In this document: in pieces, positions 31,588 to 43,185 of the stretch
How positions within the stretch are numbered: position 1 is the first letter of the stretch
How the letters are laid out: each line of letters starts with the position of its first letter
Source: Paenibacillus sp. R14(2021)
GTDB taxonomy: Bacteria > Bacillota > Bacilli > Paenibacillales > Paenibacillaceae
DNA: 64,000 nt
Assembly (NCBI RefSeq): GCF_019431355.1
Contig: NZ_CP080269.1
Span: 4,265,001-4,329,000 of the forward strand
Direction of reading: 5' to 3'
Notes under the pieces: model-generated
Seen by the model: the letters and a program-made list of their open reading frames with translations, nothing else
What the model was told of the DNA's origin: nothing
Databases searched by the model: none
Program-made: the position numbers and the translations under genes

Positions 31588-32769
31588 ATGAACAAGAAGA
31601 GTGTACGTGACGTTGAAGTCGCTGGTAAACGTGTATTTGTTCGTGTGGATTTTAACGTTCCAATGGAAAACGGTGCGATTACGGACGATACGCGGATCCG
31701 CGAGACGCTGCCTACCATCAAGTATCTGATCGAGAACGGCGCGAAAGTGATTTTGGCGAGCCACCTGGGCCGTCCGAAAGGTCAAGTCGTGGAGAGCATG
31801 CGTCTGACGCAAGCCGGCGTGCGCTTGTCCCAACTGCTTGATAAGCCTGTCGTGAAAACCGACGAAGCAATCGGCGATGCGGTGAAGGCTAAAGTTGCCG
31901 AGCTTCAAGCCGGCGACGTGCTGCTGCTTGAGAATGTTCGTTTCTATGAAGGCGAAGAGAAGAACGATCCGGAACTGGCGAAAGCTTTTGCCGAGCTGGC
32001 TGATCTGTTCGTTAACGATGCTTTCGGCGCCGCTCACCGCGCGCACGCATCGACAGAAGGCATTGCGCACTTCCTGCCAGCCGTATCCGGCTTGCTGATG
32101 GAGAAAGAGCTGGATGTCCTGGGCAAAGCGTTGTTGAACCCTGAGCGTCCGTTCACGGCGATCGTAGGCGGATCAAAGGTTAAGGACAAAATCGATGTCA
32201 TCAACAAAATGATCGAAATCGCGGACAACATCATCATCGGCGGCGGCTTGTCCTACACGTTCTTCAAGGCGCAAGGCCATGAAATCGGTCAATCGCTGTG
32301 CGATAACTCTAAGTTAGACCTGGCGCTCGAATTCATCGAGAAGGCTAAAGCGCAAGGCAAGAACTTCTACCTGCCGGTCGATATCGTGATTTCGGATGAT
32401 TTCAGCGCAAGCGCAAACACCAAAATCGTAGACGTTGACGGCATTCTGCCGGATTGGGAAGGCATCGACATCGGACCGAAGACGCGCGAGCTGTACGCGG
32501 ATGTCATCAAAAACTCCAAACTCGTTGTGTGGAATGGACCGATGGGCGTGTTCGAAATCGAGCCGTTCTCGCACGGTACGCGCGCGGTAGCGCAAGCATG
32601 CGCGGATACGTCCGCGTATACCGTCATCGGCGGCGGCGACTCCGCTGCTGCAGCGGAGAAGTTCAACTTGGCTGATAAAATGGACCACATTTCCACAGGC
32701 GGCGGCGCTTCCTTGGAATTCATGGAAGGCAAGGCGCTTCCAGGCGTTGTTGCACTGAACGATAAGTAA
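31588..32769 (+). CDS. pgk: Phosphoglycerate kinase
   Basis: Transfers phosphate from 1,3-bisphosphoglycerate to ADP. N-terminal signature [12 protein letters not shown] near 18, substrate region [11 protein letters not shown] near 54, nucleotide-binding [12 protein letters not shown] near 350. 393 residues. Ribosome site GGGAGGA. Separated from gapA by the unusual 485-base region but followed closely by tpiA. Confidence 0.97.
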   Translation: MNKKSVRDVEVAGKRVFVRVDFNVPMENGAITDDTRIRETLPTIKYLIENGAKVILASHLGRPKGQVVESMRLTQAGVRLSQLLDKPVVKTDEAIGDAVKAKVAELQAGDVLLLENVRFYEGEEKNDPELAKAFAELADLFVNDAFGAAHRAHASTEGIAHFLPAVSGLLMEKELDVLGKALLNPERPFTAIVGGSKVKDKIDVINKMIEIADNIIIGGGLSYTFFKAQGHEIGQSLCDNSKLDLALEFIEKAKAQGKNFYLPVDIVISDDFSASANTKIVDVDGILPDWEGIDIGPKTRELYADVIKNSKLVVWNGPMGVFEIEPFSHGTRAVAQACADTSAYTVIGGGDSAAAAEKFNLADKMDHISTGGGASLEFMEGKALPGVVALNDK

Positions 32770-32790
32770 GCTGAAGGAGCGATAAAGACG

Positions 32791-33549
32791 ATGCGTAAAC
32801 CAATTATTGCGGGTAACTGGAAAATGTTCAAAACGGTTTCCGAAGCGACGTCATTCTTTGCGGATGTAAAAGGCAAAGCCGAGGTTGCCGGTGTCGAGAC
32901 CGTCATCTGTGCGCCGTATACAACACTGCCTGCGCTTGTCGAAGCTGCGAAGGGAACAACGATCGCCATTGGCGCGCAAAATGTTCACTTCGAAGACAAC
33001 GGCGCTTACACGGGTGAAATCAGCGGCATCATGCTGAAGGATCTTGGTGTGAAATACGCCATTATCGGCCACTCCGAACGCCGCGCCTATTTCGCGGAGT
33101 CGGATGAGATCGTGAACAAGAAAGTTCACGCTGCCTTCAAGCACGGCTTGACGCCGATCGTCTGCGTAGGCGAGAAGCTCGAAGAGCGCGAAGCGGAACA
33201 AACGAAGAACGTGTGCCAAGTGCAGACAACGGCGGCGTTCCAAGGCCTGTCGGCTGGGCAAGCGGCTGAAGTGGTCGTAGCGTACGAGCCGATTTGGGCA
33301 ATCGGAACAGGCAAATCCTCGACTTCCGCAGATGCAGAAGACGTTATCGCGTTCATTCGCGGCATTATTGCAGGTTTGTACGATGCAGCGACGGCGAATG
33401 CGGTTCGCATTCAATACGGCGGCAGCGTGAAGCCGAATAACGTCAGCGAATATATGGGTCAATCCAACATCGACGGCGCCTTGGTAGGCGGAGCGAGCCT
33501 TGAGCCTGCTTCCTTCATTCAGCTTGTCGAGGGGGCATCGTCAAGATGA
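32791..33549 (+). CDS. tpiA: Triosephosphate isomerase
   Basis: Interconverts dihydroxyacetone phosphate and glyceraldehyde 3-phosphate. GNWKMFK near 8, catalytic His in IIGHSERR near 93, catalytic Glu in [11 protein letters not shown] near 166. 252 residues. It overlaps gpmI by 4 bases. Confidence 0.97.
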   Translation: MRKPIIAGNWKMFKTVSEATSFFADVKGKAEVAGVETVICAPYTTLPALVEAAKGTTIAIGAQNVHFEDNGAYTGEISGIMLKDLGVKYAIIGHSERRAYFAESDEIVNKKVHAAFKHGLTPIVCVGEKLEEREAEQTKNVCQVQTTAAFQGLSAGQAAEVVVAYEPIWAIGTGKSSTSADAEDVIAFIRGIIAGLYDAATANAVRIQYGGSVKPNNVSEYMGQSNIDGALVGGASLEPASFIQLVEGASSR

Positions 33550-35090
33550 CTGCACCTGTAGCACTGATTATTTTGGACGGCTTCGGCCTTCGTAACGATG
33601 TAACGGGCAATGCGGTCGCGCAAGCGAACAAACCGAACTATGACCGTTACTGGTCGACTTATCCGCACACGACGCTCACGGCGAGCGGCGAGGCGGTAGG
33701 TTTGCCGGAAGGCCAAATGGGTAACTCTGAGGTAGGACACCTGAACATCGGCGCAGGCCGCATCGTGTATCAGGATCTGACTCGGATTAGCAAATCGATC
33801 CGCGACGGCGAATTTTTTGACAACGAGACGCTTATGGGTGCCATTCAACACGTGAAAGCAAACGGCAAGAAGCTGCATCTGTACGGGCTCCTATCGGACG
33901 GAGGCGTTCACAGCCATATCGCGCATTTGTTCGCGCTGCTCGATCTGGCGAAGAAGGCAGAGCTGACGGAAGTGTACATCCATGCATTCTTGGATGGCCG
34001 CGACGTTTCGCCTGACAGTGCGAAGGGTTACCTGGAGCAGCTGACGGCGAAGATTCAAGAGGTCGGCGTAGGTAAAATCGCGACCGTGCAAGGCCGCTAT
34101 TATGCCATGGACCGCGACAAGCGCTGGGAGCGTACCGAGAAATCGTACCGCGCCATGGTGTACGGCGATGGCCCGCAATATACCGACCCAATCAAAGCGG
34201 TTACCGAATCGTACGAGAAGTCGGTATACGACGAATTCGTGATGCCGACGGTTATCGTCAAAGAAGACGGCAGCCCAGTGGGCGTCGTGGAATCGGAAGA
34301 TGCGGTCATCTTCTTCAACTTCCGTCCTGACCGTGCCATTCAGCTGTCGCAAGTGTTTACGAACAGCGATTTCCGCGGCTTCGACCGCGGGCCGAAAGCA
34401 CCGCAAAACCTGTATTTTGTCTGCCTCACGCTGTTCAGCGAAACGGTAGGCGGGTTTGTTGCGTATAAGCCGAAGAACTTGGATAACACGCTGGGCGAGG
34501 TGCTCGTGCAGAACAACAAGCGTCAGCTGCGTATTGCCGAGACCGAGAAATACCCGCATGTAACCTTCTTCTTCAGCGGCGGACGCGATCACGAGCTGCC
34601 GGGCGAGACGCGTATTCTCATTCCATCGCCAAAGGTCGCAACCTATGACCTGAAGCCGGAAATGAGTGCATACGAAGTTGCGGCTGCTGCTGTGAACGAA
34701 ATTGAGAACGACCGTCAGGACGTCATCATCCTGAACTTCGCAAACCCTGACATGGTTGGTCACTCCGGTATGCTGGAGCCAACGATCAAGGCTGTCGAAG
34801 CAACGGATGCCTGTCTGGGCCAAGTTGTTGAAGCCGTTCTTGCCAAAGGCGGCGTCTGCTTGATTACGGCGGACCATGGCAATGCAGATATGGTCATTGA
34901 TGAGAACGGCCGTCCATTCACGGCCCATACGACCAATCCGGTTCCGTTCATCGTAACCAAACAAGTGGGTCCGCTTCGCGAAGGCGGCATCCTGGCCGAT
35001 ATCGCGCCGACGATTCTGCATTTTGCAGGACTTAAGCAGCCGGAAGAAATGACCGGCCAGTCGCTTGTCCAAGGCGAAGAGATCAAGTAA
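33546..35090 (+). CDS. gpmI: Phosphoglycerate mutase, cofactor-independent
   Basis: Mn-dependent alkaline-phosphatase-fold enzyme that interconverts 3- and 2-phosphoglycerate. Phosphoserine motif [11 protein letters not shown] near residue 60, metal ligands DGFGLR at the N-terminus, DGRDVSPDS near 150, and TADHGNADM near 442. 514 residues. In spore formers this enzyme is pH-sensitive and lets 3-phosphoglycerate build up in the forespore. ATG overlaps the tpiA stop. Confidence 0.97.
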   Translation: MTAPVALIILDGFGLRNDVTGNAVAQANKPNYDRYWSTYPHTTLTASGEAVGLPEGQMGNSEVGHLNIGAGRIVYQDLTRISKSIRDGEFFDNETLMGAIQHVKANGKKLHLYGLLSDGGVHSHIAHLFALLDLAKKAELTEVYIHAFLDGRDVSPDSAKGYLEQLTAKIQEVGVGKIATVQGRYYAMDRDKRWERTEKSYRAMVYGDGPQYTDPIKAVTESYEKSVYDEFVMPTVIVKEDGSPVGVVESEDAVIFFNFRPDRAIQLSQVFTNSDFRGFDRGPKAPQNLYFVCLTLFSETVGGFVAYKPKNLDNTLGEVLVQNNKRQLRIAETEKYPHVTFFFSGGRDHELPGETRILIPSPKVATYDLKPEMSAYEVAAAAVNEIENDRQDVIILNFANPDMVGHSGMLEPTIKAVEATDACLGQVVEAVLAKGGVCLITADHGNADMVIDENGRPFTAHTTNPVPFIVTKQVGPLREGGILADIAPTILHFAGLKQPEEMTGQSLVQGEEIK

Positions 35091-35167
35091 AATCTATACG
35101 ATAATGTTCCGGCCTGGCTGTGCCGCTTCCGCGGTGCACCCGGTCGATACCAAACGATAACTTATGA

Positions 35168-36478
<1,311 letters not shown>

Positions 36479-36615
36479 CAACCCTCCGGCGAGGTAGGTT
36501 CGCCCGGGACGTTGGTTATAATTAGGGGAGAGACGCAGGGCGCAAGGGCCTGCTGCTCTCCTCTTTTTATTGGGGCGTGCAGGAGCGGATTAAACTCGTA
36601 TACGAGGTGGATATC

Positions 36616-37383
36616 GTGGCAAAACCAGTGGTGGGCTTACAGTTGTACACGCTTCGCGATCAGACGGAGAAGGACTTTCGGGGTACAATACGCAAAGTGG
36701 CGGAAATGGGCTATAAAGCCGTGGAGTTCGCGGGCTATTTCAATACGCCTGCGGAGGAACTGAAGGCGCTGCTGGACGAGCTTGGCTTGGAAGCGCCATC
36801 CGCGCATGTAGCGCTGAATTTCGGTGAACCGGACAAGATCAAGAAGGATCTTGCGAAGCAAATCGAATATGCCAAGGAGCTTGGGCTCAAGTATATCGTG
36901 ACGCCATGGGCACCGCTGCCGGAGAATCCGACGGAAGAGGATGTTTCGAAGCTGGCTGTGATCCTGGAGGCTGCAGGCAAGCAGGTGAAGGAAGCCGGCC
37001 TCATCTATGGCTACCATAATCATGATTTTGAATTCAAGCAGGTAAACAGCAAGCCGATTATCGATATGCTGCTGGAGATGGTTTCGGAAGAATTTATGGT
37101 TGCGGAATTTGATTTAGGCTGGGTGCATATGGGCGGACAGAGTCCGGTCGATTACGTGAGGCGGTATGCCGGCCGCGTGCCCCTGGTGCATTTTAAGGAT
37201 TTTGGTCAAGGCCGCAGCGACACGGAAGTCGGCAATGGCGTCGTAGACCTGAAGAGCGTCTTTGCCGTTGCGGAGCAGGCGGGCATTCAGTATTTCATCG
37301 TGGAGCAGGAAGAATTCGAGCGCTCCTCGCTGGAAAGCGCGAAGACCAGCTTAGCTTTCTTCTGCGATAACGGGATGCTGTGA
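36616..37383 (+). CDS. Sugar phosphate isomerase/epimerase (xylose isomerase-like TIM barrel)
   Basis: 255-residue AP-endonuclease-2/xylose-isomerase-like barrel. Metal-ligand patterns seen are YGYHNHDFEF near 132, EFDLGWVHMGG near 166, VHFKDFG near 194 and IVEQEEF near 235. The substrate cannot be assigned; relatives act on inositol or hydroxypyruvate-type sugars. The GTG at 36616 has GAGGTGG just upstream and gives the usual family N-terminus (VGLQLYTLRD); a longer frame from 36577 is less likely. Confidence 0.82.
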   Translation: MAKPVVGLQLYTLRDQTEKDFRGTIRKVAEMGYKAVEFAGYFNTPAEELKALLDELGLEAPSAHVALNFGEPDKIKKDLAKQIEYAKELGLKYIVTPWAPLPENPTEEDVSKLAVILEAAGKQVKEAGLIYGYHNHDFEFKQVNSKPIIDMLLEMVSEEFMVAEFDLGWVHMGGQSPVDYVRRYAGRVPLVHFKDFGQGRSDTEVGNGVVDLKSVFAVAEQAGIQYFIVEQEEFERSSLESAKTSLAFFCDNGML

Positions 37384-37687
37384 GACTCGGTATGAGTCCT
37401 TCAGCATCTTGACGCGCCTGCATGCAACGTAGACGGTGATCTCTAATCTAAGAAAAGATCTAGCGGTTATTCCCTGCGCATGAATGCGCACCAAGCCTTT
37501 TTGAGTAACGGCATTAAATAAATCGGCTGCTGCTGTGAATTTGCCCGGTGGCAGCAGGATAAAATCTGCTAGCTTGTATTCGCTGGGGGCCTATGCTACA
37601 ATAAGAATGCTGTTTCTAGGTCTTGTCCCCTCTATTGACAAGGCAGCGGCAAACGACAAATTTGCTCCTTGTGCAGGAGGTGGAACG
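37384..37687 (+). other. Intergenic region before secG
   Basis: 304 bases without a gene; apart from the secG promoter at 37574 I see only short imperfect inverted repeats. Confidence 0.5.
37574..37602 (+). promoter_or_regulatory. Promoter of secG
   Basis: TTGTAT, 17-base spacer, TACAAT. Confidence 0.65.
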
Positions 37688-37924
37688 ATGGCTATTACGT
37701 TTAAAATTATACTTATTATTTTCGCGCTTGCTTTGATCTGCGTGGTTCTGCTTCAAAAAGGGAAAAGCGCTGGACTTTCTGGTGCAATCTCCGGCGGTGC
37801 CGAGCATCTGTTTGGTAAAACGAAAGCGCGCGGCTTGGATCTGTTTCTGCAGCGTCTAACCGTTGCGGCAGCAGCAGGCTTCTTTATTTCGGCGCTGATT
37901 GTTGCTTACTTGGTTAAAGTTTAA
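37688..37924 (+). CDS. secG: Preprotein translocase subunit SecG
   Basis: Small membrane subunit of the SecYEG channel. 78 residues with two hydrophobic helices ([16 protein letters not shown] and [16 protein letters not shown]) joined by the family loop [18 protein letters not shown] 37688 follows GCAGGAGG; a longer frame from 37535 runs through the promoter and is not used. The order secG-rnr-smpB-ssrA is conserved in Bacillus. Confidence 0.94.
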   Translation: MAITFKIILIIFALALICVVLLQKGKSAGLSGAISGGAEHLFGKTKARGLDLFLQRLTVAAAAGFFISALIVAYLVKV

Positions 37925-37935
37925 TGATAAGAACG

Positions 37936-37962
37936 AAAGCGGGCTTAAGGCCCGCTTTTTTT
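37936..37962 (+). terminator. Terminator after secG
   Basis: Stem AAAGCGGGC with GCCCGCTTT, short loop, then T run. Confidence 0.9.
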
Positions 37963-38060
37963 GTTGCATATTACGCTTGGAAGATGTTTACAGGGTAATG
38001 ACGAAAGGGTAAATTTGTGATTTAACCGGGCTGACGCGGATGGTAGCGTGTCCTTTCGTG

Positions 38061-38076
38061 TATACTATATAGTATA
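38061..38076. repeat. 16-bp perfect palindrome upstream of rnr
   Basis: TATACTATATAGTATA, containing a -10-like TATACT on both strands, 75 bases before rnr. It may be an rnr promoter element or an operator. Confidence 0.4.
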
Positions 38077-38150
38077 TGGCAATCTATTAACCGACTGCTG
38101 CAAAAAATCAAGCAAGACGGCATCGCGGTATTATTATGAGGTGAAGAATT

Positions 38151-41100
38151 ATGGTAACAGAGCAGCAGCTGCTTGAATATATGCGCGAGCAAACGTACAA
38201 GCCGATGACGTATCAAGAGTTGGATAAGCAGTTTGGCGGCGCGGGCAACGCGGAATCGTTCCGCTCGTTTCTCGTTCTGCTGAATGAGCTGGAGAATGAG
38301 GGGAAGATCGTACGGAACGCAAATGACCGGTATGGTCTGCCCGAACGGATGCATCTGGTGCGCGGACGCGTTCAAGCGCATGCGAAGGGATTTGCTTTCC
38401 TCATTCCTGAGGACAAGGGACATGGCGACGTGTACATCGGCGCCAATGATCTGAAGAGCGCCATGAACGGCGATATCGTGCTCGTCCGAATTACGTCGCG
38501 CAGCGCGGCGGGCGGCCGGATGGAGGGCGAGGTTGTCCGCATCGTGGAGCGGGCGGTCACGCAAATCGTTGGTACGTTTCAGAACCACGAGTCATACGGC
38601 TTCGTGCTGCCGGATGATAAACGCATCAATCGGGATATTTTCATCCCGCAGGGCGGATTTCGCGGTGCGGTTACAGGCCAGAAGGTCGTAGCCCGCATCG
38701 TTTCCTACCCTGAAGGGCGTGCTGCCGCGGAAGGCGAGATTATTGAAGTGCTCGGACATAAGGACGATCCGGGCATCGATATTCTCTCTATTATTCGCAA
38801 GCATCAGCTGCCGGAGAGCTTCCCGGATGAAGTGATGGCGGAAGCCGAGGCTGCGCCCGACTCCATAACGGAGGACGAAATCGTGCGGCAGGGACGCCGC
38901 GATTTGCGCGGCAAGGTGATCGTCACCATCGATGGCGAGGATGCCAAAGACCTTGACGATGCAGTTAACATCGAGCGATTGGAGAACGGCAACTACGTGC
39001 TTGGCGTCCATATTGCGGACGTCGGCTATTACGTGCCGGAGAATTCTGCCCTTGATCAAGAGGCGTATCGCCGCGGTTGCAGCGTTTATCTCGTTGATCG
39101 GGTTATCCCGATGCTGCCGCACCGCTTGTCGAACGGGATTTGCTCGCTGAATCCACAAGTGGACCGTCTGACGATGTCCTGCGAAATGGAGTTTGACGCG
39201 ACGACGCTCAAGCGGGTGCGTCATGATGTATTTACGAGCGTCATTCGGACGAAAGAACGGATGACCTATACGAACGTACGCAAAATCCTCCAGAACGAGG
39301 ATGAGGAAGTGACGGCGCGTTACGCCGAGCTGGTGGATACGTTCAAGCTGATGGAGGAGCTGGCGATGCGTCTTCGCGGTATGCGCATGAAGCGCGGCGC
39401 GATCGATTTCGACTTCGTGGAAGCCAAAGTCATCGTAGACAGCGACGGCAAAGCGGTCGATATCGTTAAACGCGAGCGCTCCATTGCGGAATCCATTATT
39501 GAAGAGTTCATGCTTGCGGCCAATGAAACGGTGGCAGAGCATTTCTACTGGCTGAAGGTGCCGTTCTTATACCGGACGCATGATAATCCGGATCAAGAAA
39601 AGCTGCTGCATTTCGTGCAGTTTGCGGCGAATTTCGGTTATACGATCAAGGGTAAAGGCGGCAGCGTCATTCATCCGCGTGCCTTGCAGACGCTGCTTGA
39701 GGATGTGCGCGGCTCCAAGGAGCAGACGGTTATCTCGACGGTGATGCTGCGTTCCATGAAGCAGGCCAAATACGATGCGGAGAGCCTGGGGCATTTTGGT
39801 CTGGCGGCGGAGTTCTATTCGCACTTTACCTCGCCGATTCGGCGGTATCCGGATCTGGTCATCCACCGCGTGATGCGGGAGGTATTGGAGAACGGCGGCA
39901 CATTGTCGGATCCGCGCCAAGAGGCATTGGCCGCGCGGATGCCGGACATCGCGCAGCAATCTTCCGAGCGGGAGCGCGTGGCCGTCGATGCTGAGCGCGA
40001 TACGGAGAAGTTGAAGAAATGCGAGTTCATGTTGGATAAGGTCGGCGAGGAATTCGAAGGCATCATCAGCAGCGTAACGAGCTTTGGTATCTTCGTGGAG
40101 CTGCCGAATACGGTCGAGGGGCTGATTCGTCTGAGCGACCTCTCGGACGATTACTACCACTTCCACGAGCAGCATATGCTGCTCATCGGCGAACGTACGT
40201 CGAAGACGTTCCGGATCGGCGATGAAGTGCGCATCCGCGTAGCGCGGGTGAACATGGATGAGCATACGATCGATTTCGAGATGCTCGAGAACTTGAATGC
40301 GGACAGCGCAGACGCCGCGCGGGAGCTGGGGCTTGGCAGCCGCAGCGGATCATCGCGCAGCGGCGGTCGGGGCGGCCGAGGCGGAGCAGGCCGCGACGGC
40401 GGCTCCGCGCAGCGGAGTGCCGTGCGCGAGCCGCGCGGGGGCGCTTCGCGCGGCGAGGGCCGCGGCGGTCGGGGCGCAGCCGGCCGCGACAGCAGCGGTC
40501 CGCGGGGACGCGGGCCGCGCAGCGGCGAAGGTGCCGGCGGCGCAGCTGCGGCGGAGCGGCGCGGTGGCCGCCGGCGGGGCAGCCGCGACGAGCACGGCGG
40601 CCAGCCGGCCAGCGGCACAGCAGGCGGAGCGGCGCCAGCGCCAAGCGCGCGCGACCAGCGCGCCTGGAAGCCCGAAGACGATTATAATTTGAATCGTCTG
40701 ATCGGTAACGAAAGCGGCGGCGAGGCAGGTGCTACGCCGCTAGCAAACGGCGGCGGCGAACGTCCGCGCAAAGCCATCCGCAAGGATATGTGGGGCTTGC
40801 CGGTTCATAATGCCGGCTCTCTGAAGGACTACGGTGAAGATCCGGATGATGCATACCGTTCGCGCAATGGCCGCAGCGGCGGAGGCGGTCGAGGCCGCTC
40901 AGGCGGCGGGGATCGCGGGTTTGGCGGCGGAAGCCGAAGCGGCAGCAAGCCCTCGGGCACAGGTCGCGGAGGTGCTTCGCGCCAAGCCCAAGGTTCTGGC
41001 GGCAGCGGTGACGCGGCTGGCGGCAATGCTGGTCAGAGCGGCGGCGGTACAGGCTCGCGCCGCAAGAAGAAGTCCAGCAGCCCGGACAACGGCCAGCAGC

Positions 41101-41222
41101 TCCAAGCAGCGCCTAGCGGCAGCGCAGGATCCGCCAGCGGCAGCTCGCGTCCGCGCAAGAAGAAGAGCAGTGGCGGAGCCAATAACGCCACGGCAGTCTT
41201 CGTCCGCAAGAAACGCAAGTAG
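38151..41222 (+). CDS. rnr: Ribonuclease R with long Arg/Gly-rich C-terminal tail
   Basis: Processive 3'-5' exoribonuclease that degrades structured RNA and, with SmpB-tmRNA, nonstop mRNA. Residues 1-715 are a standard RNase R: N-terminal winged helix, cold-shock domains ([11 protein letters not shown] near 78), the RNB catalytic core with [13 protein letters not shown] near 263, and an S1 domain ([17 protein letters not shown] near 640). The remaining ~308 residues, absent from typical ~700-770 residue homologues, are low complexity: RGG/RG repeats (~724-840), a less biased linker (~845-905), more G/S/R repeats, and two PRKKKSS-type basic blocks ending in RKKRK. Its DNA is much more GC-rich than its surroundings. 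Ribosome site GAGGTGA. Confidence 0.94.
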   Translation: MVTEQQLLEYMREQTYKPMTYQELDKQFGGAGNAESFRSFLVLLNELENEGKIVRNANDRYGLPERMHLVRGRVQAHAKGFAFLIPEDKGHGDVYIGANDLKSAMNGDIVLVRITSRSAAGGRMEGEVVRIVERAVTQIVGTFQNHESYGFVLPDDKRINRDIFIPQGGFRGAVTGQKVVARIVSYPEGRAAAEGEIIEVLGHKDDPGIDILSIIRKHQLPESFPDEVMAEAEAAPDSITEDEIVRQGRRDLRGKVIVTIDGEDAKDLDDAVNIERLENGNYVLGVHIADVGYYVPENSALDQEAYRRGCSVYLVDRVIPMLPHRLSNGICSLNPQVDRLTMSCEMEFDATTLKRVRHDVFTSVIRTKERMTYTNVRKILQNEDEEVTARYAELVDTFKLMEELAMRLRGMRMKRGAIDFDFVEAKVIVDSDGKAVDIVKRERSIAESIIEEFMLAANETVAEHFYWLKVPFLYRTHDNPDQEKLLHFVQFAANFGYTIKGKGGSVIHPRALQTLLEDVRGSKEQTVISTVMLRSMKQAKYDAESLGHFGLAAEFYSHFTSPIRRYPDLVIHRVMREVLENGGTLSDPRQEALAARMPDIAQQSSERERVAVDAERDTEKLKKCEFMLDKVGEEFEGIISSVTSFGIFVELPNTVEGLIRLSDLSDDYYHFHEQHMLLIGERTSKTFRIGDEVRIRVARVNMDEHTIDFEMLENLNADSADAARELGLGSRSGSSRSGGRGGRGGAGRDGGSAQRSAVREPRGGASRGEGRGGRGAAGRDSSGPRGRGPRSGEGAGGAAAAERRGGRRRGSRDEHGGQPASGTAGGAAPAPSARDQRAWKPEDDYNLNRLIGNESGGEAGATPLANGGGERPRKAIRKDMWGLPVHNAGSLKDYGEDPDDAYRSRNGRSGGGGRGRSGGGDRGFGGGSRSGSKPSGTGRGGASRQAQGSGGSGDAAGGNAGQSGGGTGSRRKKKSSSPDNGQQLQAAPSGSAGSASGSSRPRKKKSSGGANNATAVFVRKKRK

Positions 41223-41251
41223 GATGCGGTTTTCGAGAGCTTTTCCAAATC

Positions 41252-41280
41252 TTGATTTCACTACGCAAAGTTGTTACAAT
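41252..41280 (+). promoter_or_regulatory. Promoter upstream of smpB
   Basis: TTGATT, 17-base spacer, TACAAT. The predicted start point falls inside the rnr terminator hairpin. Confidence 0.55.
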
Positions 41281-41314
41281 GGACTTCTAGCTGCGGTTAG
41301 AAGTCCTTTTTTTT
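41281..41314 (+). terminator. Terminator after rnr
   Basis: Stem GGACTTCTA with TAGAAGTCC followed by eight T. Confidence 0.88.
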
Positions 41315-41377
41315 GCTTGGCTGCAGGCAAGAAGGACGGGCCGTAGCGGATGAACGACAATGGGAGAGGTGAACGGC

Positions 41378-41857
41378 ATGGCGAAGAAGAGCGAAGGCAA
41401 ACAGCTCGCGCAGAATAAGAAGGCTTCCCATGACTATTTCATCGAGGATACCTTTGAAGCGGGCATAGTATTGATGGGGAGCGAGATCAAGTCGCTGCGG
41501 ATGGGTAAGGCGAATATCAGTGATGCATTCGCAACGATCCGAAACGGCGAGATTTTTATCCACAACATGCATATCAGCTACTTCGAGCAAGGGAACCGTA
41601 GCAATCCCATGGACCCGACAAGGGCCCGCAAATTGCTGCTTCACAAGTCGCAGATTCATAAGCTGCTTGGTTTGTCCAAGCAAGAGGGCTATGCCATCGT
41701 TCCGCTTAAGATCTACGTGAAGAACGGTTACGCAAAACTGCTGATCGGACTTGGCAAAGGGAAGAAGCAGTACGACAAGCGCGAAACGGCCGCGAAGAAG
41801 GACGCACAACGCGACATTCAGCGCGCGCTGCGCGAGAAGCAGAAGGTTGCCCGCTAA
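41378..41857 (+). CDS. smpB: SsrA-binding protein SmpB
   Basis: RNA-binding partner that brings alanyl-tmRNA to stalled ribosomes. 159 residues with the oligonucleotide-binding barrel ([28 protein letters not shown]) and the basic C-terminal tail ([22 protein letters not shown] in pieces). ATG 41378 has GAGAGGTG six bases upstream; a frame from 41360 would add six residues. The tmRNA gene follows 218 bases later. Confidence 0.96.
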   Translation: MAKKSEGKQLAQNKKASHDYFIEDTFEAGIVLMGSEIKSLRMGKANISDAFATIRNGEIFIHNMHISYFEQGNRSNPMDPTRARKLLLHKSQIHKLLGLSKQEGYAIVPLKIYVKNGYAKLLIGLGKGKKQYDKRETAAKKDAQRDIQRALREKQKVAR

Positions 41858-41934
41858 TTAGCGGTGCTAATGGAAACGATGGAGAACGCCGCCATGACTT
41901 CCAGCAAGACATTGACTTATTCCTGCTGCACCTG

Positions 41935-41943
41935 TGGTATACT
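41935..41943 (+). promoter_or_regulatory. Candidate extended -10 promoter for ssrA
   Basis: TGG TATACT with a TTGACT 20 bases upstream (spacing too long for a classical pair). It would give a ~125-base 5' precursor to tmRNA. Confidence 0.4.
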
Positions 41944-42075
41944 AAGTGAGCAACAGGAACGAAAGATTGTTTGACATGCTCTTGAAGCGATGAACGACCG
42001 GCTTGCCGGGCTTCATCTAGTCGTCGGAGCGTCTGACCTGCTAAACGGCGAGCAAGGTACCGTTTATGCGATATT

Positions 42076-42439
42076 GGGGGCGTTTATGGATTCGACGGGG
42101 ATAGTTCGAGCATGGGTTGCGGGTAGTGGGGAGCGTCCGCTTCATCAACGCTAAAGCCTATTAAACGGCAAACAACAACAACAACTCGCTTTCGCAGCTT
42201 AATAACCTGTGACGCGGCTTCTACCTTCCATCGCCCATGTGGCAGGATAGGGGCTAACCTTTAGTGGGATACGCTGATTGGTCTCCGCCTGGGGTCGATT
42301 AGAAGAAGATAATCAGGCTGACCCAACGCGTAGTCGGTTACGGGACGACGCTCGGGTGACATCAATACCGTGACTACACCCGTAGAAGCCTGTGTGGCGT
42401 TGTCTTCGGACAGGGGTTCAAATCCCCTCGCCTCCACCA
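42076..42439 (+). ncRNA. ssrA: Transfer-messenger RNA (tmRNA)
   Basis: 364 bases. The 5' end GGGGGCG pairs with CGCCTCC before A-CCA, the conserved start CGTTTATGGATTCGACGGGG is present, and the T arm GGGGTTCAAATCCCC precedes the acceptor. The reading frame at 42167-42199, followed by two TAA stops, encodes the tag GKQQQQLAFAA; the four CAA codons form a small microsatellite. Tag ends in LAFAA rather than the common LAA-type ALAA. Adjacent to smpB. The last 90 bases are duplicated downstream. Confidence 0.96.
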
Positions 42440-42443
42440 TGAA
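42354..42443 (+). repeat. Direct repeat copy A: 3' end of tmRNA
   Basis: 90 bases, from inside the last part of tmRNA to four bases past the CCA, identical to 43016-43105. Probable attachment-site repeat (left end) of a small inserted segment. Confidence 0.92.
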
Positions 42444-42444
42444 G

Positions 42445-42474
42445 AAAGCCGACCGCATGAGGTCGGCTTTTTTG
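42445..42474 (+). terminator. Terminator after tmRNA
   Basis: Stem AAAGCCGACC with GGTCGGCTTT, loop GCATGA, then T run. Confidence 0.92.
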
Positions 42475-42499
42475 TGTGGTTCCGAGATGAATGAGGGAT

Positions 42500-42922
42500 T
42501 TACGATTTGATTTGGCCGCGAATTTCTCCATTTGGATTTTTTATGGTGTGTACATTAGCATATGCGTTGCCGCTTTCGATTTGAAGAACTAGATCACGAA
42601 TCGTCTTTCCGCTTAGAGGGCCGACTAAATCATTTTGAGTCAGGGTTCCCCGAATAACTCCTCGTTTTACGGAAATGCCAAATTTCGAGGGCCCGCATAG
42701 AAAGGCTACTACGGGACCGTTTTCGCCTCTTCGCCCAAGATGAATATGGGCTTGGGTTACTTTCTTTATATTTTGAATAACTAACCGAAAAAATAACTTA
42801 TCACCAGCACTGTTAAGCCGAAAAACAGCATTTCCTGTAGAATTTGTCCTTACAGGAGGTACTTCGTTTCTTCCTTTTAAGCTTGCCTTAAACGTTTTGA
42901 TATCCCTCACCCCTCTTTTCAT
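42500..42922 (-). CDS. CHRD-domain protein
   Basis: 140 residues that are almost entirely one CHRD domain, a beta-sandwich unit found in chordin and in many bacterial proteins: F-ASLKGRNEVPPVRTNSTGNA at the N-terminus, AHIHLGRRGENGPVVAFL near 78, and ANVHTIKNPNGEIRGQI at the end. No signal peptide is seen, although bacterial CHRD proteins are often exported. Biochemical function unknown. It is the only gene between the two copies of the tmRNA 3' end and is more AT-rich than the core genes, which fits recent acquisition. The start is uncertain because ATG 42922 lacks a good ribosome site. Confidence 0.8.
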   Translation of the reverse strand: MKRGVRDIKTFKASLKGRNEVPPVRTNSTGNAVFRLNSAGDKLFFRLVIQNIKKVTQAHIHLGRRGENGPVVAFLCGPSKFGISVKRGVIRGTLTQNDLVGPLSGKTIRDLVLQIESGNAYANVHTIKNPNGEIRGQIKS

Positions 42923-43015
42923 TAATAAGGTATATTATTCAGTGAGGAACGGTGAGGTTTGTACATCTGTCTTAACGCTTGGAGATTCTTCATGTGAATG
43001 AAGATGGAGTTTAAA

Positions 43016-43105
43016 GGGTGACATCAATACCGTGACTACACCCGTAGAAGCCTGTGTGGCGTTGTCTTCGGACAGGGGTTCAAATCCCCTCGCCTCCACC
43101 ATGAA
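43016..43105 (+). repeat. Direct repeat copy B: 3' end of tmRNA
   Basis: Second, perfect 90-bp copy of the tmRNA 3' terminal region including T arm, acceptor and CCA, with no 5' half in front of it. It can be read as the right-hand attachment site of the CHRD segment. Confidence 0.92.
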
Positions 43106-43133
43106 AGCCCCGTCCTCATGAGGACGGGGCTTT
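43103..43133 (+). terminator. Terminator after tmRNA copy B
   Basis: Stem GAAAGCCCCGTCC with GGACGGGGCTTTC, loop TCATGA; same architecture but different stem sequence from the terminator at 42445. Confidence 0.85.
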
Positions 43134-43185
43134 CTTTAAACCATAAGTTTGCCGTCGCGGCAAACATTTGCTTTAATTGTTTTTT

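Noticed and set aside
40154-41261. Long alternative frames over the rnr tail on both strands
   Set aside because: Side effect of extreme GC bias of the RGG-coding repeats; the rnr frame alone continues a known domain and ends in a normal stop plus terminator.
42261-42458. 65-residue minus-strand open frame
   Set aside because: It is antisense to the 3' part of the tmRNA gene and has no ribosome site; such frames are common false predictions over tmRNA.
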